In this document: piece after piece, positions 33,617 to 45,125 of the stretch | How the letters are laid out: each line of letters starts with the position of its first letter | How positions within the stretch are numbered: the stretch's first letter is position 1 | Source of the DNA: Gaertneriomyces semiglobifer | Lineage: Eukaryota > Chytridiomycota > Chytridiomycetes > Spizellomycetales > Spizellomycetaceae | Assembly (NCBI GenBank): GCA_025558075.1 | Contig: JAHLKF010000001.1 | Span: 496,001 to 560,000 of the forward strand | Length of the DNA: 64,000 bases | Reading direction: 5' to 3' | Made by a program: the position numbers and the translations under genes | The notes under the pieces: model-generated | What the model saw: the letters and a program-made list of their open reading frames with translations, nothing else | Told to the model about the DNA's origin: nothing | Database searches by the model: none

Positions 33617-34990
33617 ATGGTAACAGCAGAAGCGACGGGAGACCGTCAACAGGAACAAATCTCGTCGGTAACGGCCGCCGACCAAGTGCAGGTCCGATTT
33701 CACACGCGACAAACAAAGTATGCAGTCACCGACGCTGCCATCCTCGTCCCCGCTCGACTCCGACGTTACGGTCTCTCCGAAATCATAAATCACTTGTTAG
33801 AACTTTCCACCCCAGTTCCATTCGATTTCCTAATTGATGGAAAGTTCTTGCCTCACCGGACGAGCTTGTCGCAGTACTTGGAATCCAACGGACTTTCGAG
33901 TGAAAATGTGTTGGAGCTGGAGTATGTTGAAGCGTCGCTTCCCCCATCAGAAGCTGCCAAGTGGGAACATGATGACTGGGTAGCGACTGTCAATGCGTCT
34001 CGAACATCATCACTGGTTTTGAGTGGTTCTTACGATACATGCGCTCGCATATGGGATCGGAGTGGAAACTGCCGGGCTGTGTGTAAGGGACACCGTGGAC
34101 CTGTCAAAGCTGTCGCGTGGATAGAAGAAGCATCAGCATCAAAATCTTTGGATGAAGAGACAAAACTGCAGTTCGTGACGGGTGATGGCAAAGATGGGAC
34201 AGTTTTCGCATGGGAGTATGACACTGCGGCAGCGACCACGAAGATCTCCTACGAATGTGTAGGCCATGCCGGCGCAATCAACGCCATTGCGGTCTCACAT
34301 GATAAATCACAGTTTGCCACAGCATCATGGGATAGCAGTATACTGCTATGGAGCACGGATGCGGAGGATGTGGAGGAGAATCAGGGTGATGGACGTGCGA
34401 AGCGTAGAAAAGTTGGACAGGACAGTAGTGCTTCGGGATCAGTTCCTGCTAAACGTGCCCTTAAACGGTTGACTGGCCATGTCGGGGCTGTCTCGTCCAT
34501 CGTTTATCAACGAACACAAGGGAACGCTTTGTTTTCGGGAGGATGGGATCACTCTGTGCGAGTATGGGACGTGGAAACCGGGTCGGGTTCTTCTTCAATG
34601 AATTGCGAACGAGTAGTGCTAGCAATGGATCACAGCTCCGTGAATGGGCTGCTGGTGACGGGTCACAGTGATCCAGTGATTCGAATTTGGGATCCAAGAG
34701 CGACGGAAGGATTAGTAGTCAAACTTGGACTTCATGGTCACAAGAACTGGGTGTCGTCAGTAGCGTGGTCCCCGTCTAGTGCATACACATTCACCAGTGG
34801 TTCGTACGACTCGACGATCAAAGTCTGGGACATCCGAAGCACGACTCCGCTCTACTCACTCAGCGGAACAGGTGGTGAAAAATCGGCCAAGGTCTTTGCT
34901 GTTGATTGGGCCGCAGATTGGATATTCAGCGGAGGCGAGGATGCAGAGGTGCGATGCTTTACCGCAAAGGGAGGGCAATCCTCAGCATAA
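33617..34990 (+). CDS. YTM1: Ribosome biogenesis protein Ytm1/WDR12
   Basis: Subunit of the Nop7-Erb1-Ytm1 (PeBoW) complex for 60S maturation, removed by the Rea1 AAA ATPase. A single 457-residue exon. The N-terminal NLE domain, VRFHTRQTKYAVTDAAILVP and GLSEIINHLLE, is the ubiquitin-like fold that contacts Rea1. Seven WD40 repeats follow: SGSYDTCARIWDRSGN, WDSSILLWSTDAED, SGGWDHSVRVWDVETGS, SDPVIRIWDPRATEG and SGSYDSTIKVWDIRSTTPL. Length and domain order match Ytm1 rather than Rsa4/NLE1. Confidence 0.93.
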   Translation: MVTAEATGDRQQEQISSVTAADQVQVRFHTRQTKYAVTDAAILVPARLRRYGLSEIINHLLELSTPVPFDFLIDGKFLPHRTSLSQYLESNGLSSENVLELEYVEASLPPSEAAKWEHDDWVATVNASRTSSLVLSGSYDTCARIWDRSGNCRAVCKGHRGPVKAVAWIEEASASKSLDEETKLQFVTGDGKDGTVFAWEYDTAAATTKISYECVGHAGAINAIAVSHDKSQFATASWDSSILLWSTDAEDVEENQGDGRAKRRKVGQDSSASGSVPAKRALKRLTGHVGAVSSIVYQRTQGNALFSGGWDHSVRVWDVETGSGSSSMNCERVVLAMDHSSVNGLLVTGHSDPVIRIWDPRATEGLVVKLGLHGHKNWVSSVAWSPSSAYTFTSGSYDSTIKVWDIRSTTPLYSLSGTGGEKSAKVFAVDWAADWIFSGGEDAEVRCFTAKGGQSSA

Positions 34991-35131
34991 CATCGCAACG
35001 GGTATTACCCAACTGATAGCCTTATTGTACAATAGTAGACCAAACGTTATGTCTAGATACATCACGTGCTCCTGAAAAGAATAAAGTTCAACCAATTTTA
35101 TGGTGATGATTTTGAAGAGGTATTCACATGC

Positions 35132-37481
35132 TCAAAGCTTGGCCTTTAGAGGGTCAGCTGCCTTTGCAGCAGCGAGCTCCTCGTACAACGCGTCGAGTAC
35201 TGGCCGGTACTTGTCCTATTGAAGTGAGAAACACAACAGTGAGTCAGTCATCCTTAACATTTAGCTGGGACTCGTATATGCAACGCACCGCAGCCTCGTT
35301 ACGCTTCAGCTTGAAAGTAGGCGTCATCAATCCATTCTCAACGCTCCACACCACAGGTTCCAGGTGAATTGCCTTGACATACTCGAAACCTCGCAGCTTG
35401 TCTGCCTTGCCGATTGCATCAAGGTCGGCTTTGACAGCTTTTCTGAAGCGTGGGTCTTTGCAAAGCTCAACCATGTGTGGTTGAGGTGGTTGTGCCGGAG
35501 ACAGCGGTACGCCAGCAGGGGTTGACGCGGGCAGAAGGCCGTGCTGCTTCGCCCACTGCGTGCTGTACTCCGGGTCTGGAACAACGATACCGACTAGTTC
35601 AGACTGGAGCGAGTCTCCGTGGACATAGATTTGAGCAACGAAGCCAGATTTGACGTATGAGTTTTCAATCTGAAAAGAAACATTAGTTTGCAAAGACAAT
35701 TACAATTCAGAGCAAAGCACAAACAAACCTTTTCGGGCGCAATGTACTCTCCCTGAGCAAGCTTGAAGATGTTCTTCTTTCGATCGATAATGTAGATTCT
35801 TCCCTTGTCGTCGATGGATGCAATATCTCCTGTCTTCAACCATCCATCTTCAGTAATCGTGTCCTGAGTCTTCTCCTCGTCCTTGTAGTATCCTTTGAAA
35901 ACATTGTATCCACGGATCCACAGCTCTCCTTTGTTGTCCTTGGAATGGTAGCCCATTTCAGGGACAGACACCAACTTGACTTCTTGACAAGGGATGGTTG
36001 GACCAACGTTGCCAAGTGAAAAGTCACCTGGCCATGTGATACCGCAACCTGCCGTGGACTCGGTTTGTCCATACCCTTCCGAAATCTGAAATCCGAAGGC
36101 CGCACGAAGGAAAGACATGACATCCTTGCTCAAAGGAGCAGAACCGGACAAGATAAATCTCATCCTGCCACCCGTAACAGCATTTACTTTGGCAAAGACC
36201 AACCGGTCCCAGACAGGGTGGGTCATTTTGCCGGCTTTGAGGCCTTCCATTTTCGACGCCAGCGCCATACGGAAAAGGGCAGCCTTGACGGCACCACCTT
36301 CGGTCGCACCTTGGTTGACCTTATCATAAATGCGGTTTAGAAGACGCGGAACCGAGGGGAATGAGGTTGGCCTCAAAGTGGTGAAATCATCCATCAAAAG
36401 AGTGACATCGCCGCGGAAGAACCCAAGAGCAGAACCCTTGACAATGTAGTGGTTCACCACTACTTTCTCAAAAACGTGTGCCAATGGCAGGTAACTGCAG
36501 TGCACATCATCTTTAAAGGCTGGAATGATCATTTCGGTGGAACGCTGAACAGCGACACCATTCTGATGCGTAAGGATACCGCCTTTGGGGTTTCCGGTGG
36601 TGCCTGAGGTGTAGCAAAGACACCAAGTATCATCCGGAGTAGGAAGACGCAACGGGACGGGTTTCGCCTTGCCGAGCTCTTCGACCTCTTTGAATTCGTA
36701 CAGAGCGACGCCCTTCTCTTCTGCCCACTGCTTCAACGCGTCCAAAGCGGAAGGAACACCCGCAGGGAGCGGGGCGAGAGGTTCCATAACAATGAGTGCT
36801 TTCACGGTAGGAAGCTGTTCGGACATTTTCAAAAGTCCGGCGACCTTGTCAATCGTGGTCACGCAGATCGGTACATCCGCATGATTCAAAATGAATTCAG
36901 TTGTCTCGGGGCCCAATGTATCGTACAAAGCTACATTGGCGTTGGAATAGGCGCTTGCACCCCAATCAGAGATCAACCACTCTGGACGGTTGACAGAGTA
37001 AATGCCGAGGTTGAATTTATCGTCGGGCGATCCACCGCACACTTCGGTGTAAATGTTCATCAGACCGGCACCAAAGTTGATGCGGCGCGCGCCGACTTGT
37101 TTGTAAGACTCCCATATGTATCCACTCCATTGCAATGCACCCGTCTTGGGATCGCGACCAGTTACGCGGCGATGACCCAGACAGTTACCGTTCGGGTTTA
37201 CTTTGATACCGTGTTCAAGGAGGTCATACACGGTCTTGATGTTCGGATAATCTTTGACAAGTTCGTCGGGAGACAGAGCGGAGCGGAAAATACCTAGTTA
37301 TGTCCGCCATAGGGTCAGCAGTGTCCATCATCGACGGAGAGAAGATGAGCGAAAGCTTACCAGTCTCCGTTTCCGTTCTTGTTCCCTCTAATTCGACGGC
37401 CTGCTTCTTGAACCGCTTCAGGTCGTCGGCGTCATACTGCGGGACACCGAGCTCTCCAAGCTTGACGTGATGGTGGGGCAT
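35132..37481 (-). CDS. Long-chain fatty-acid CoA ligase (ACSL/Faa-type)
   Basis: ATP-dependent activation of long-chain fatty acids to acyl-CoA. The first small exon, MPHHHVKLGELGVPQYDADD, joins over an intron (gtaagc) to the main frame with YDLLEHGIKVNPNGNCLGHR. The AMP-binding motif CLCYTSGTTGNPKGGILTHQ is intact. SEGYGQTESTAGCGITWPGD, GELWIRGYNVFKGYYKDEEK and DGWLKTGDIASIDDKGRIYI with RKKNIFKLAQGEYIAPEK are the ACSL-specific core. After another intron comes IENSYVKSGFVAQIYVHGD, and a last exon ends DPLKAKL with the stop at 35132-35134. The terminal AKL tripeptide is a potential PTS1, so peroxisomal targeting is plausible. About 690 residues. Confidence 0.93.
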
Positions 37482-39117
37482 GATTGAATGTACCAAGCGA
37501 CGGTCCGTCTATGTAATAGTGATCTATGTCGAGAGATGAACGAGATGTGGGAGGCAAGACAGTTGAGCGCTTGATGATGGACAACTGAGGAGGGAGGCGA
37601 AGGATGTGTTCGGGGAAGAAATAGGAAACGCTTCAGTGGGGCTGAAATGGAAAAGAGACACGGGCTTCAGATGATCTTTTATTTGACTAGAACCGAGTAG
37701 GAATGAGAGTACCCACCACCAGACAAGCTTTCGCCGACGACGACGAGAATTGGACGAGAAGGAGAAGGAGGAGTAGGCGTAAGGAAGGGCAATTCTTCAC
37801 AGGCAGCAGTAGCAGTCGATGGAAGCAAGTCTACTCGCCTCTCGCTCTCGCTTGAATTGACCTCGCAAACAGATCAATGACAACTACTGACACGATCCAA
37901 AGATGCCGCGTGCCACGTGAACGGGTGATCCCGGAATGACGTGGCCGTGTTACATTACTTCGGTGCTTCTTTTTGCCATCATCTATAAAGTTTGTGCCGA
38001 AAAACACTCGTGACACCGCCTCCAGCCGCTCGCTCATCCCCGTGGCCTTTGAGCAATTGGGCCATTGGATCTGCCGCGTTACACAGTTGTGCACAATCGC
38101 ATGTGCACTGGCGCTACTTTGCTGAATTTGAATTTGAATTATGAAATTGAAGGAGACACGGGCACTTTGATCTTGAAGGATTGAATTTGAGAAACGCTGT
38201 CGAGCGATGCAGCATTTGCAGGAATGGACTCTGCTGGGTTCCTTACTTCCTTCGAGTCCTAAATTGATGAACGACCGCATAGTATCAGTACCCACTGGTG
38301 CTCTTCCTGCGACAGCGCACTGTCGCACTGCTAATTCATGTTCATGTTCAGCAGGTAGTTTGTGCATGTGCCTCATAGATCGCTCCTGGATCGATCTCGA
38401 GGGGACCAGCAAAAGAAGATCTAGTCATAGATGCGTTGAGCAACTTTTTGACGCGCGAAGGACGAGCGTCAGGTTCAACATGATGTTCAGGTCATTTCAG
38501 AATTCAGTTTAGATCCCGTAGGTGCCCACAATCACAATCAAGAGCAACAAAAAGAATAGAGGAATTGATCTATAGAAACGCGAGCGCTGCGCAACATCAA
38601 GTGTGAACTTGCACTTTACATTTCCCAAAACCTTTGCTTGCTCACCTGCATAGCTGTTATCGGCCTTCGATCACATTCAAAGAGCTGCGCGAACCAAGAA
38701 AATACCTTTCGTAGTGCTGCGGAGACGGACCCTTGCTGGCGTTGTTGGGAACGACTAAACATCTATGCAAACAGAGTCGATACAGTATACATTAATAAAG
38801 CGGATCTCCAGAACACACTGCTGGCCTCCGTTAGCTTACCCTCGCTGCCTTGCCTCCTGATCCATCTCTGCGCTAATGGGTACAGTTTTATTTGTCACAT
38901 ATTCAACGGAAAAGCGGCGACGCGTTAGGGGTTGGGTTGACCGAGTTTGTCGGCAAGGTGATCGCACCCGGTTCGAATAGATTCAAAGGCGTAAAGACCC
39001 CACTTCCCTCGTCGGTTTGTGCCTCTTCTCTTGATCCACAGATCCCCACATCACACCCCTGCTGCTGCCAGCCCACCTACATTCCGTGATAGGAAAGGAA
39101 TCCCCCATCTGGTCAGA
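37482..39117. other. Long intergenic between acyl-CoA ligase and COX5
   Basis: Holds the upstream regions of two divergent genes. GA-rich purine tracts occur near 37735-37780, and a short direct repeat of tgaatt/gaattt near 38122-38145. A minus-strand open frame at 37831-38412 has no recognisable domain and unlikely composition. No RNA gene was seen. Confidence 0.5.
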
Positions 39118-39913
39118 ATGCTTCCCGTTACTCGCAATGTCATGGCTGGCACCAGATCATCTTTGATGATGGTCGCCCGTCGCCAACAGCACACTATCAC
39201 CCCCACTGCTCTTGCCGGTATCGAGTCTCGCTGGACCAAGCTTCCGGAATGTGAACAGGGTGCCATTTCTGACTACCTTGCCGAAAGGCAAAAGGGTGAC
39301 TGGAAGAACCTTACCCTTGAAGAGAAGCGCGCCGGTGAGTTGAGAACTCTGATCTTGGTGGAGATTGCCCAGGCCTTCCCGAGTAGATAGTGTATAGAAG
39401 ATTTATTAGCAGGAGCGATGTGGGAAATTCGCAACGGTGATTTTTTCCGGGGGCATTCTGACGTTCCGATGCGCTCGCTTGCATTGTGGATGGGTGGCCA
39501 TCCAATAAAAAAAAACAATGGAATGATGAGTGTGAGCAGAGGTACTCATCATTAATGTCTTGCCTTTGTAGCCTACTGGATTGCATACGGCTCATACGGT
39601 GCACGCACTCCGCCAAACCCCGCAATGAGGTGGAAGGTCGCTGGATGGTCCACCGCCTTTGTGGTCCTTGCTGGAGGTTTAACCTTCGCCTGGTTTGCTG
39701 AGAGTAAGTGGATAATTTGCCATAATCATATAGTTCTGTTGCGGAGATGTGTGGGTGATTAATGTTTTTTTTTTCTTCTTCACAGCCAAGCCCGAACTGC
39801 GCACCGACACTGAAGAATGGAAGCGTGCTGTGCACCAGCGTGCTATTGAGAACAAGCAGAACCCTTACTCCGGCGCCTATGCGGAGTACAGGAAAGCTCA
39901 CGGTGACAAATAA
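39118..39913 (+). CDS. COX5: Cytochrome c oxidase subunit 4 (yeast Cox5) precursor
   Basis: Nuclear-encoded inner-membrane subunit of respiratory complex IV. Exons are 39118-39334, 39572-39703 and 39786-39913, all GT-AG. A basic presequence (LPVTRNVMAGTRSSLMMVAR) precedes ITPTALAGIESRWTKLPECE and DYLAERQKGDWKNLTLEEKR. Exon 2 gives AYWIAYGSYGARTPPNPAMR and the single transmembrane segment AGWSTAFVVLAGGLTFAWF. Exon 3 gives the intermembrane-space tail ending YRKAHGDK. About 158 residues, as usual for the family. Intron 1 (237 nt) is long for this window. Confidence 0.92.
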
Positions 39914-41382
39914 GCCGTTCCGATACCGCTCTGTAGACCGTGACGTGCATTAGCGGCCTCCAGGTTTCCTACCAGAATCAACAATAAATCTACGTTATTG
40001 CCAAAAAAACAAGCGATTTGACGTTGTCGTCAGGTCAGCCAATGCGAGCTCTCCTGATACGGAGCTCCTGCATTAGTGCAGCGGCACTTCGATGCGACTT
40101 TCTAGGAACAGTGAACAGGCCTTGGCCAGAGGATAGCGAGCTGTGATGTTTTGCGATACATGTGCCTAACGCGAAGGTTATGCACCACATACTCCGCACT
40201 CGGTGCTTTCTCATCCGACGATCGGACGGAGGCTCAAACGGTGTGCGTCAATTGGTCATTACAATGCGGAGCGAGTTAACTGCTGTATTTTTCCACTGCT
40301 GAGGCGGAGCAAATTTCGCAAGATCCCTGTCAGTGCAGGGAGGCGAGTGCTGCCTGTAACCTAGGTAATGCTCAGAGGAACGATAATGTAGCACGCTTGA
40401 TCGCTTCTGAGACGATCGTCCCTCCAGGTTAAAACGGAATGCCAGCGGAGTTGCTGTAATCGGGCCTACGTTACCATTGCCTTGGGCTGTGGCAAGTAAT
40501 CTTGCTCAATGCATTCTCGAGTTGAACCAGACGCCTTGAGAAGTTCTGGCTGCTGCTCTTATTGTGACCACTTGTTACCGAGGCCACGTTCTCTCAGCAA
40601 CTCAGTTAGTGGCAGTTAGGGAGGACTGGAAAGTCTGCCTGACTTCGTCGAATTCCTCCCAGCTGAAAGTTGGGAGCATACATGTATAAGCGAATGATGT
40701 CGTTCCGGAAGACTTGCTGGCAGTTCCAATGCTCGGATCAGTGAACATCGTCTGCATCTTAATTGTAGGTTATGATGGAGAGACGGACCAGTCCAATTCA
40801 GATTGCTCTAGAGCTATTCTCCAGGAAAAGCTGTGTCGGAGCTCCAACCTAATACGTTTTGAAACTCATGTGGCGGTTAAAGACCAGAATTCAGCATACT
40901 ACTTCCATGTACAAGCCGGTCTATTCGATGCTCTAGATCTAGATCCAGTCCATTCAGAAAACCTCCTACCGCCAAGCCCATTCAGGTGGAAAAGCAATCG
41001 CAGAAAAGAACGTCTTGGCCTGAACCTTTTATTTCTGACTGAGAGTTTATGTTTTGACACGGTCCAGCCTCAGCCGCCTATCCGCAAGAGCACAGCATAA
41101 GCGACTTGTTCCACTGCTAATACCAGTTTTCTTGGCAGTGAGCCGTACTTTATTCGAAATTCAATCCGCCGTCAGCTCTGGGCGACGACGCTTACCTCTC
41201 AAGGCCGTATTTGCAGCGATTGTCGGTCGCAAATCGAGGAGTGTTTGAGCGTAGCCTGCAACCTCACTCCAGCAAACCGTATCAATCCGAACATTCCGTG
41301 GTAGAGGCCGCTTGATATTGAAACGAAGGCGACTGGTTTCGCCGGAACACCTTTATTACCACATATACATTAAACGAAAAAG
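39914..41382. other. Long intergenic between COX5 and the PHO85-type kinase
   Basis: About 1.5 kb without a supported gene. A plus-strand frame at 40714-41100 is open but has no domain and ordinary non-coding composition. The distal part should contain the kinase promoter. No tRNA-like cloverleaf was recognised. Confidence 0.5.
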
Positions 41383-42711
41383 ATGACAAGTTCGACTTCT
41401 CAACGATATGATCGCCTAGAAAAGCTTGGCGAAGGGACGTATGCAACAGTCTACAAAGGTCGGTCACGGACCGACGGGCGCATCGTTGCGCTGAAAGAGA
41501 TACATTTGGATAATGAGGAAGGCGCACCTTCGACAGCTATACGGGAAATCTCGTTAATGAAAGAGCTGCAACATCCCAATATTGTTCGCCTTCATGATGT
41601 GATTCACACTGAAAAGACGTTAACGCTGGTTTTCGAATACATGGATCAGGATTTGAAGAAATATATGGATAGTTTGGGGACCGGAGGAGCTATTGATCGT
41701 GGCGTTGCAAAGTGGTTCATGTGGCAACTGTTGAATGGGATCAGGTTTTGCCATGAAAACAGAGTTCTACATCGGGATCTGAAACCACAAAATTTGGTAA
41801 GTAGAGTTATCGCCGCTGGAACTCGTCGTGTCCGTACTGAAGTTTCAATCTAGCTCATAAATCACCAAGGGGATCTCAAGCTCGGTGACTTTGGTCTTGC
41901 GCGTGCATTTGGGATACCGGTCAACACCTTTTCAAATGAAGTGGTTACTTTGTGGTATCGTGCCCCTGATGTGTTGCTGGGCTCTCGCAACTACAGCACA
42001 TCCATTGATATATGGTCAGCTGGCTGTATCATGGCAGAGATGTACACCGGCAAGCCGCTTTTTCCTGGGAAAACCAATGAAGATCAACTCGTGCGGATAT
42101 TCAAGCTCTTGGGTACGCCGAACGAAACAACATGGCCGCGAGTAACAGAAATGCCCGAGTACAAGCCAACATGGGCGGTATACCCACCCGGAGGACTAGC
42201 AAGCAAGTTGTCGTCCGTCATGGACTGGCCAGCACTGGATCTGCTCTCACGGATGCTCGTGTACGAGCCTTCACAGCGGATATCCGCCAAACAAGCCTTG
42301 GAGCACATGTATTTCCACGAGTACCATCATCCTCAAACCTCACGTGTCGCTGCCCCGGTAGTTGTTCCGACACCACCGGCTCCGAATCCGTATATGACTC
42401 TACCAGCGAGCATGGCACAACCTGTACAAATGTCCGTGCCAATGACTTCAAGTGTCCCAACCATACCTCAGCAAGCGCAACCCATGATGGTACCGATGAT
42501 GATGGTGCCTGTGCAGATGGCTGGTCAACACCCGCACGTATATCAACAGGCAGTTCCGATCCCTGCGGTCTCAAACGTAGTTGGGAGACATAGTCAACAG
42601 CAGGCTCAACAGGGAGTAGTATATCAGCAGAACCCTCAGATGGGGGTGAATATGGGTATGTCGGGCATGGGCGGAATGCCCAATATGGGGAATGGAGGAT
42701 ATATGCAGTAG
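41383..42711 (+). CDS. PHO85: Cyclin-dependent protein kinase, Pho85/CDK5-type
   Basis: CDK acting with Pcl-type cyclins in phosphate, glycogen and cell-cycle signalling. Exon 1 is 41383-41796 and exon 2 is 41854-42711. [15 protein letters not shown] is the glycine loop, [20 protein letters not shown] has the ATP-binding Lys and an intact PSTAIRE helix, [11 protein letters not shown] is the catalytic loop and [20 protein letters not shown] is the DFG/activation loop. Ser stands in the position that is Thr in Cdc2, as in Pho85/CDK5. A ~100-residue Pro/Met/Gln-rich tail ([20 protein letters not shown], then Met-Gly repeats) follows the kinase and is unusual for Pho85. Confidence 0.88.
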
Positions 42712-42959
42712 CCGCGCATTGTATTCGCACGTAGCAACCAGCTGATCGAACAGGATACTTCATGAAATTCATTATTAGCTGTGCGGTATCAAAGGAAGAT
42801 AATCCCACTTCAGTCTGCACAAATAAATAAATATATTTTCGGAGCAATCTTAGGCCGCTTGATTGCCGAATGGAATAATCGTTAATCCTGTTCTCTGCAC
42901 CTCTATAGATATCTACGCTAAGTGTATGCGGATTGCGCGTGGACCGCGTTGTATCCTCA

Positions 42960-43938
42960 TCACAGCTGTTTTAAAAACTGCTCTATCTGCCTATCCATAT
43001 CTGACGAAACCTCCTGAAGTGGCCTCATTGTTGCACCAAAAACATCTCCGAACGCTTCCAATATTGCTGGCTGGATCGCTTCAACTGTGGAGCTAGCGCC
43101 ATGGTCTATCGCGACAATTAGCTTCGCTTTGTGTTGACAGACCAACGAATGGATAAATACCTCTAGCCAATCCTCTCTCTTTCTTTACCGATGTAACTCC
43201 TTTACCTTTCAGCCCACACGGTACAATATGATCGTACCAGATGAGGTCAGTATCACAGTTCAGAGCAAAGCCGTGGCTGGTAACGTGCCGCTGCACTTGT
43301 ATCCCAAGAGCAGCAATTTTGTTATTCCCAACCCAAACGCCAGTGTCTGTGGTACGATCAGCGTGAATTCCATAGTGGGCGCATGTGCGGATCATGACTT
43401 CTTCAAGAGCATTCACGTAGCAGCGCACGCCTAACTTTGTCATGATTGAGAACCCAGCGCTACAAAATGAATTTCTAGAGGCCAATCAACTCACACGCAT
43501 ACGTTGAATGTTCAAAATAGGATATCCGACCAGCTGACCGGGGCCATGGAAGGTAGTTTGTCCTCCTCTTCGTGTCTCAAAGTAGTCGGCGCCTAATTTC
43601 CTAAGTCTTTCGCCTTCTGTGGCATCTGTCCCTACGATTCGACGTCCAGCCGTATATGTCGGCGGGTGCTGCAATAGCAATAAAATGTCGAGATCAGGAA
43701 ACTCGTCTTGTTCACCGTTCGTAGCCGTGCGGCTCGCCACAATGGCATTCTGCAAGGCAAGCGCTTTCGCATACGGAATGGTGTCTAGGTATTTGTAGGC
43801 CAAAGGAGTGCGTTGAACATTTGTTGGCGGAAGTCCGGCTGTGCATGATGAGAAGGTATTCAATTGACATTTCTGAAAGGTTTGGGAGCGGCGGACATTA
43901 TTGTATAGACATCTTGATATGAGGTTAGTGCAAACCAT
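42960..43938 (-). CDS. LIP2: Octanoyl-[acyl-carrier-protein] transferase (LipB/Lip2)
   Basis: Transfers octanoate from mitochondrial ACP to lipoate-dependent proteins, the first step of lipoate synthesis. The start at 43938 gives a mitochondrial-type N-terminus (LISRCLYNNVRRSQTFQK). ILLLLQHPPTYTAGRR, then YFETRRGGQTTFHGPGQLVG and, after an intron at about 43455-43490, CYVNALEEVMIRTCAHYGI and GVWVGNNKIAALGIQVQRHV form the LipB core. HGFALNCDTDLIWYDHIVPC holds the catalytic Cys with the upstream Lys. A 52-nt intron (gtattt to gatag) joins RGLAR to DHGASSTVEAIQPAILEAF in phase. Confidence 0.92.
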
Positions 43939-44078
43939 GTTGCCGTATTTTTGTTTTTGTCGGTGAACTTCCGTTCAACGAGTATGTTCGCGCTGACAAG
44001 ATCTTCTGCCAACCAACACACTACGGACAACGCATCTTACTTTAACGACTGACGCTAATCAACAATATCCCAACCATA
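43939..44078. promoter_or_regulatory. Compact bidirectional promoter between LIP2 and the PF10173 gene
   Basis: The divergent start codons are 140 bp apart. No TATA box is evident. Both products are predicted mitochondrial proteins. Confidence 0.45.
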
Positions 44079-45020
44079 ATGCCTCCGAGGCCGCCACTAC
44101 CTTCAGCGCATACGCACCTCCAAATCTACGTCCTTCCCACTTTGCATGGTAAACATGTTTTCCACCCGCGTTTCCTAAAACCACAAACACGGCTGCAACA
44201 CATCGCCTTGGTCTCGGCATTTATTTTTCGAAAATGGCGATATCAATTGTCGGACGTCGGTGCGTTTGTTTGGAACGGGGCTGGAGCCAGTACTGGCTTT
44301 GTGGGGAGAAAACTGTGGTGGTGGGGTAACAAGCTTACAACCCGGCGAGCCGCGGATGAGTACTTCCTAAAGAATGTCCCTCGGATAACAGAAAGTGTAT
44401 GTGTTCGATAGCGGCAGATCAATGTTTCTGATAGATTGCTAAACTTTGTTGAACAGGTCGAGTTTCTGTATCCGCCTAGTTCCAACCTGAAGATGATTAA
44501 GGCACAAGTTGGAGAGTTTCTTGCCAGTGAGTACTTCTGTCTGCTCGGTGTTAGATGCACGAGGTGTAATCGACGTACCAACCATGAATATTTTTGTGCA
44601 GACGGAGATCGTCATAGATCTAGATTATTCCTGTGGGCTCTCATTCTGCCATCTAGTCTTTACATCGCCAAATTCCACGTCGCTGTCGCCAACCTCTTCT
44701 TTTCTTACAATGTCTTTCGGCTCAATGCTTCATGGAGAGCAATGTATGGAGCTAAAACCCTGCAGAAGCTGTTAGATTCCAGAAAAGTAACTTGGAAGGC
44801 GGACGACCAGTTGCAAACATTAATCGAATCAAGCAGCCAGGAAGTCACAGCCAGATTGGAAGAGACTGCAAATGGTGGCAAGATATGGCGGTACTCCCCT
44901 GGCACGGACCTGCATGATGAAGTAGTGGAGAGATTGGAAAAGGAGCTCAAGAGCGTTGAACTCACACGCACTTATCGCAGAAGTAGATTACAGTACTTGG
45001 TGCATCAGGGCAAGGAATGA
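44079..45020 (+). CDS. Mitochondrial K+/H+ exchange-related protein (PF10173 family)
   Basis: Fungal inner-membrane family implicated in mitochondrial K+/H+ homeostasis. Exon 1 (44079 to about 44398) starts MPPRPPLPSAHTHLQIYVLP and includes KLWWWGNKLTTRRAADEYFL. Exon 2 (about 44459-44527) encodes VEFLYPPSSNLKMIKAQVGE. Exon 3 encodes hydrophobic ALILPSSLYIAKFHVAVANL then FFSYNVFRLNASWRAMYGAK, the membrane segment and family signature, and ends with a charged helix. The gtgagt donor near 44528 and ttgtgcag acceptor near 44600 set the third exon. The family call rests on the N-terminal RxxWxWxxK-like block and the FFSYNxFR block. Confidence 0.72.
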
Positions 45021-45125
45021 GTAACGTAGCTTAAATAGATATAGATAGAGTCAGTATGCGAGCCAGGGTGCAACTATTTAAATGCGTGACGGTGGGATGC
45101 CAATGTTCTTGTCTATAATACAATT

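Noticed and set aside
37831..38412. 193-codon minus-strand open frame upstream of the acyl-CoA ligase
   Set aside because: No domain, no splice logic, scattered residue use, and it lies in the divergent promoter region.
38965..38985. tRNA T-loop-like ggttcgaata
   Set aside because: No acceptor or D-arm/anticodon arm pairing around it, and the box B consensus fails at the end.
40714..41100. 128-codon plus-strand open frame before PHO85
   Set aside because: No homology-like motif and no adjoining splice-consistent exon.
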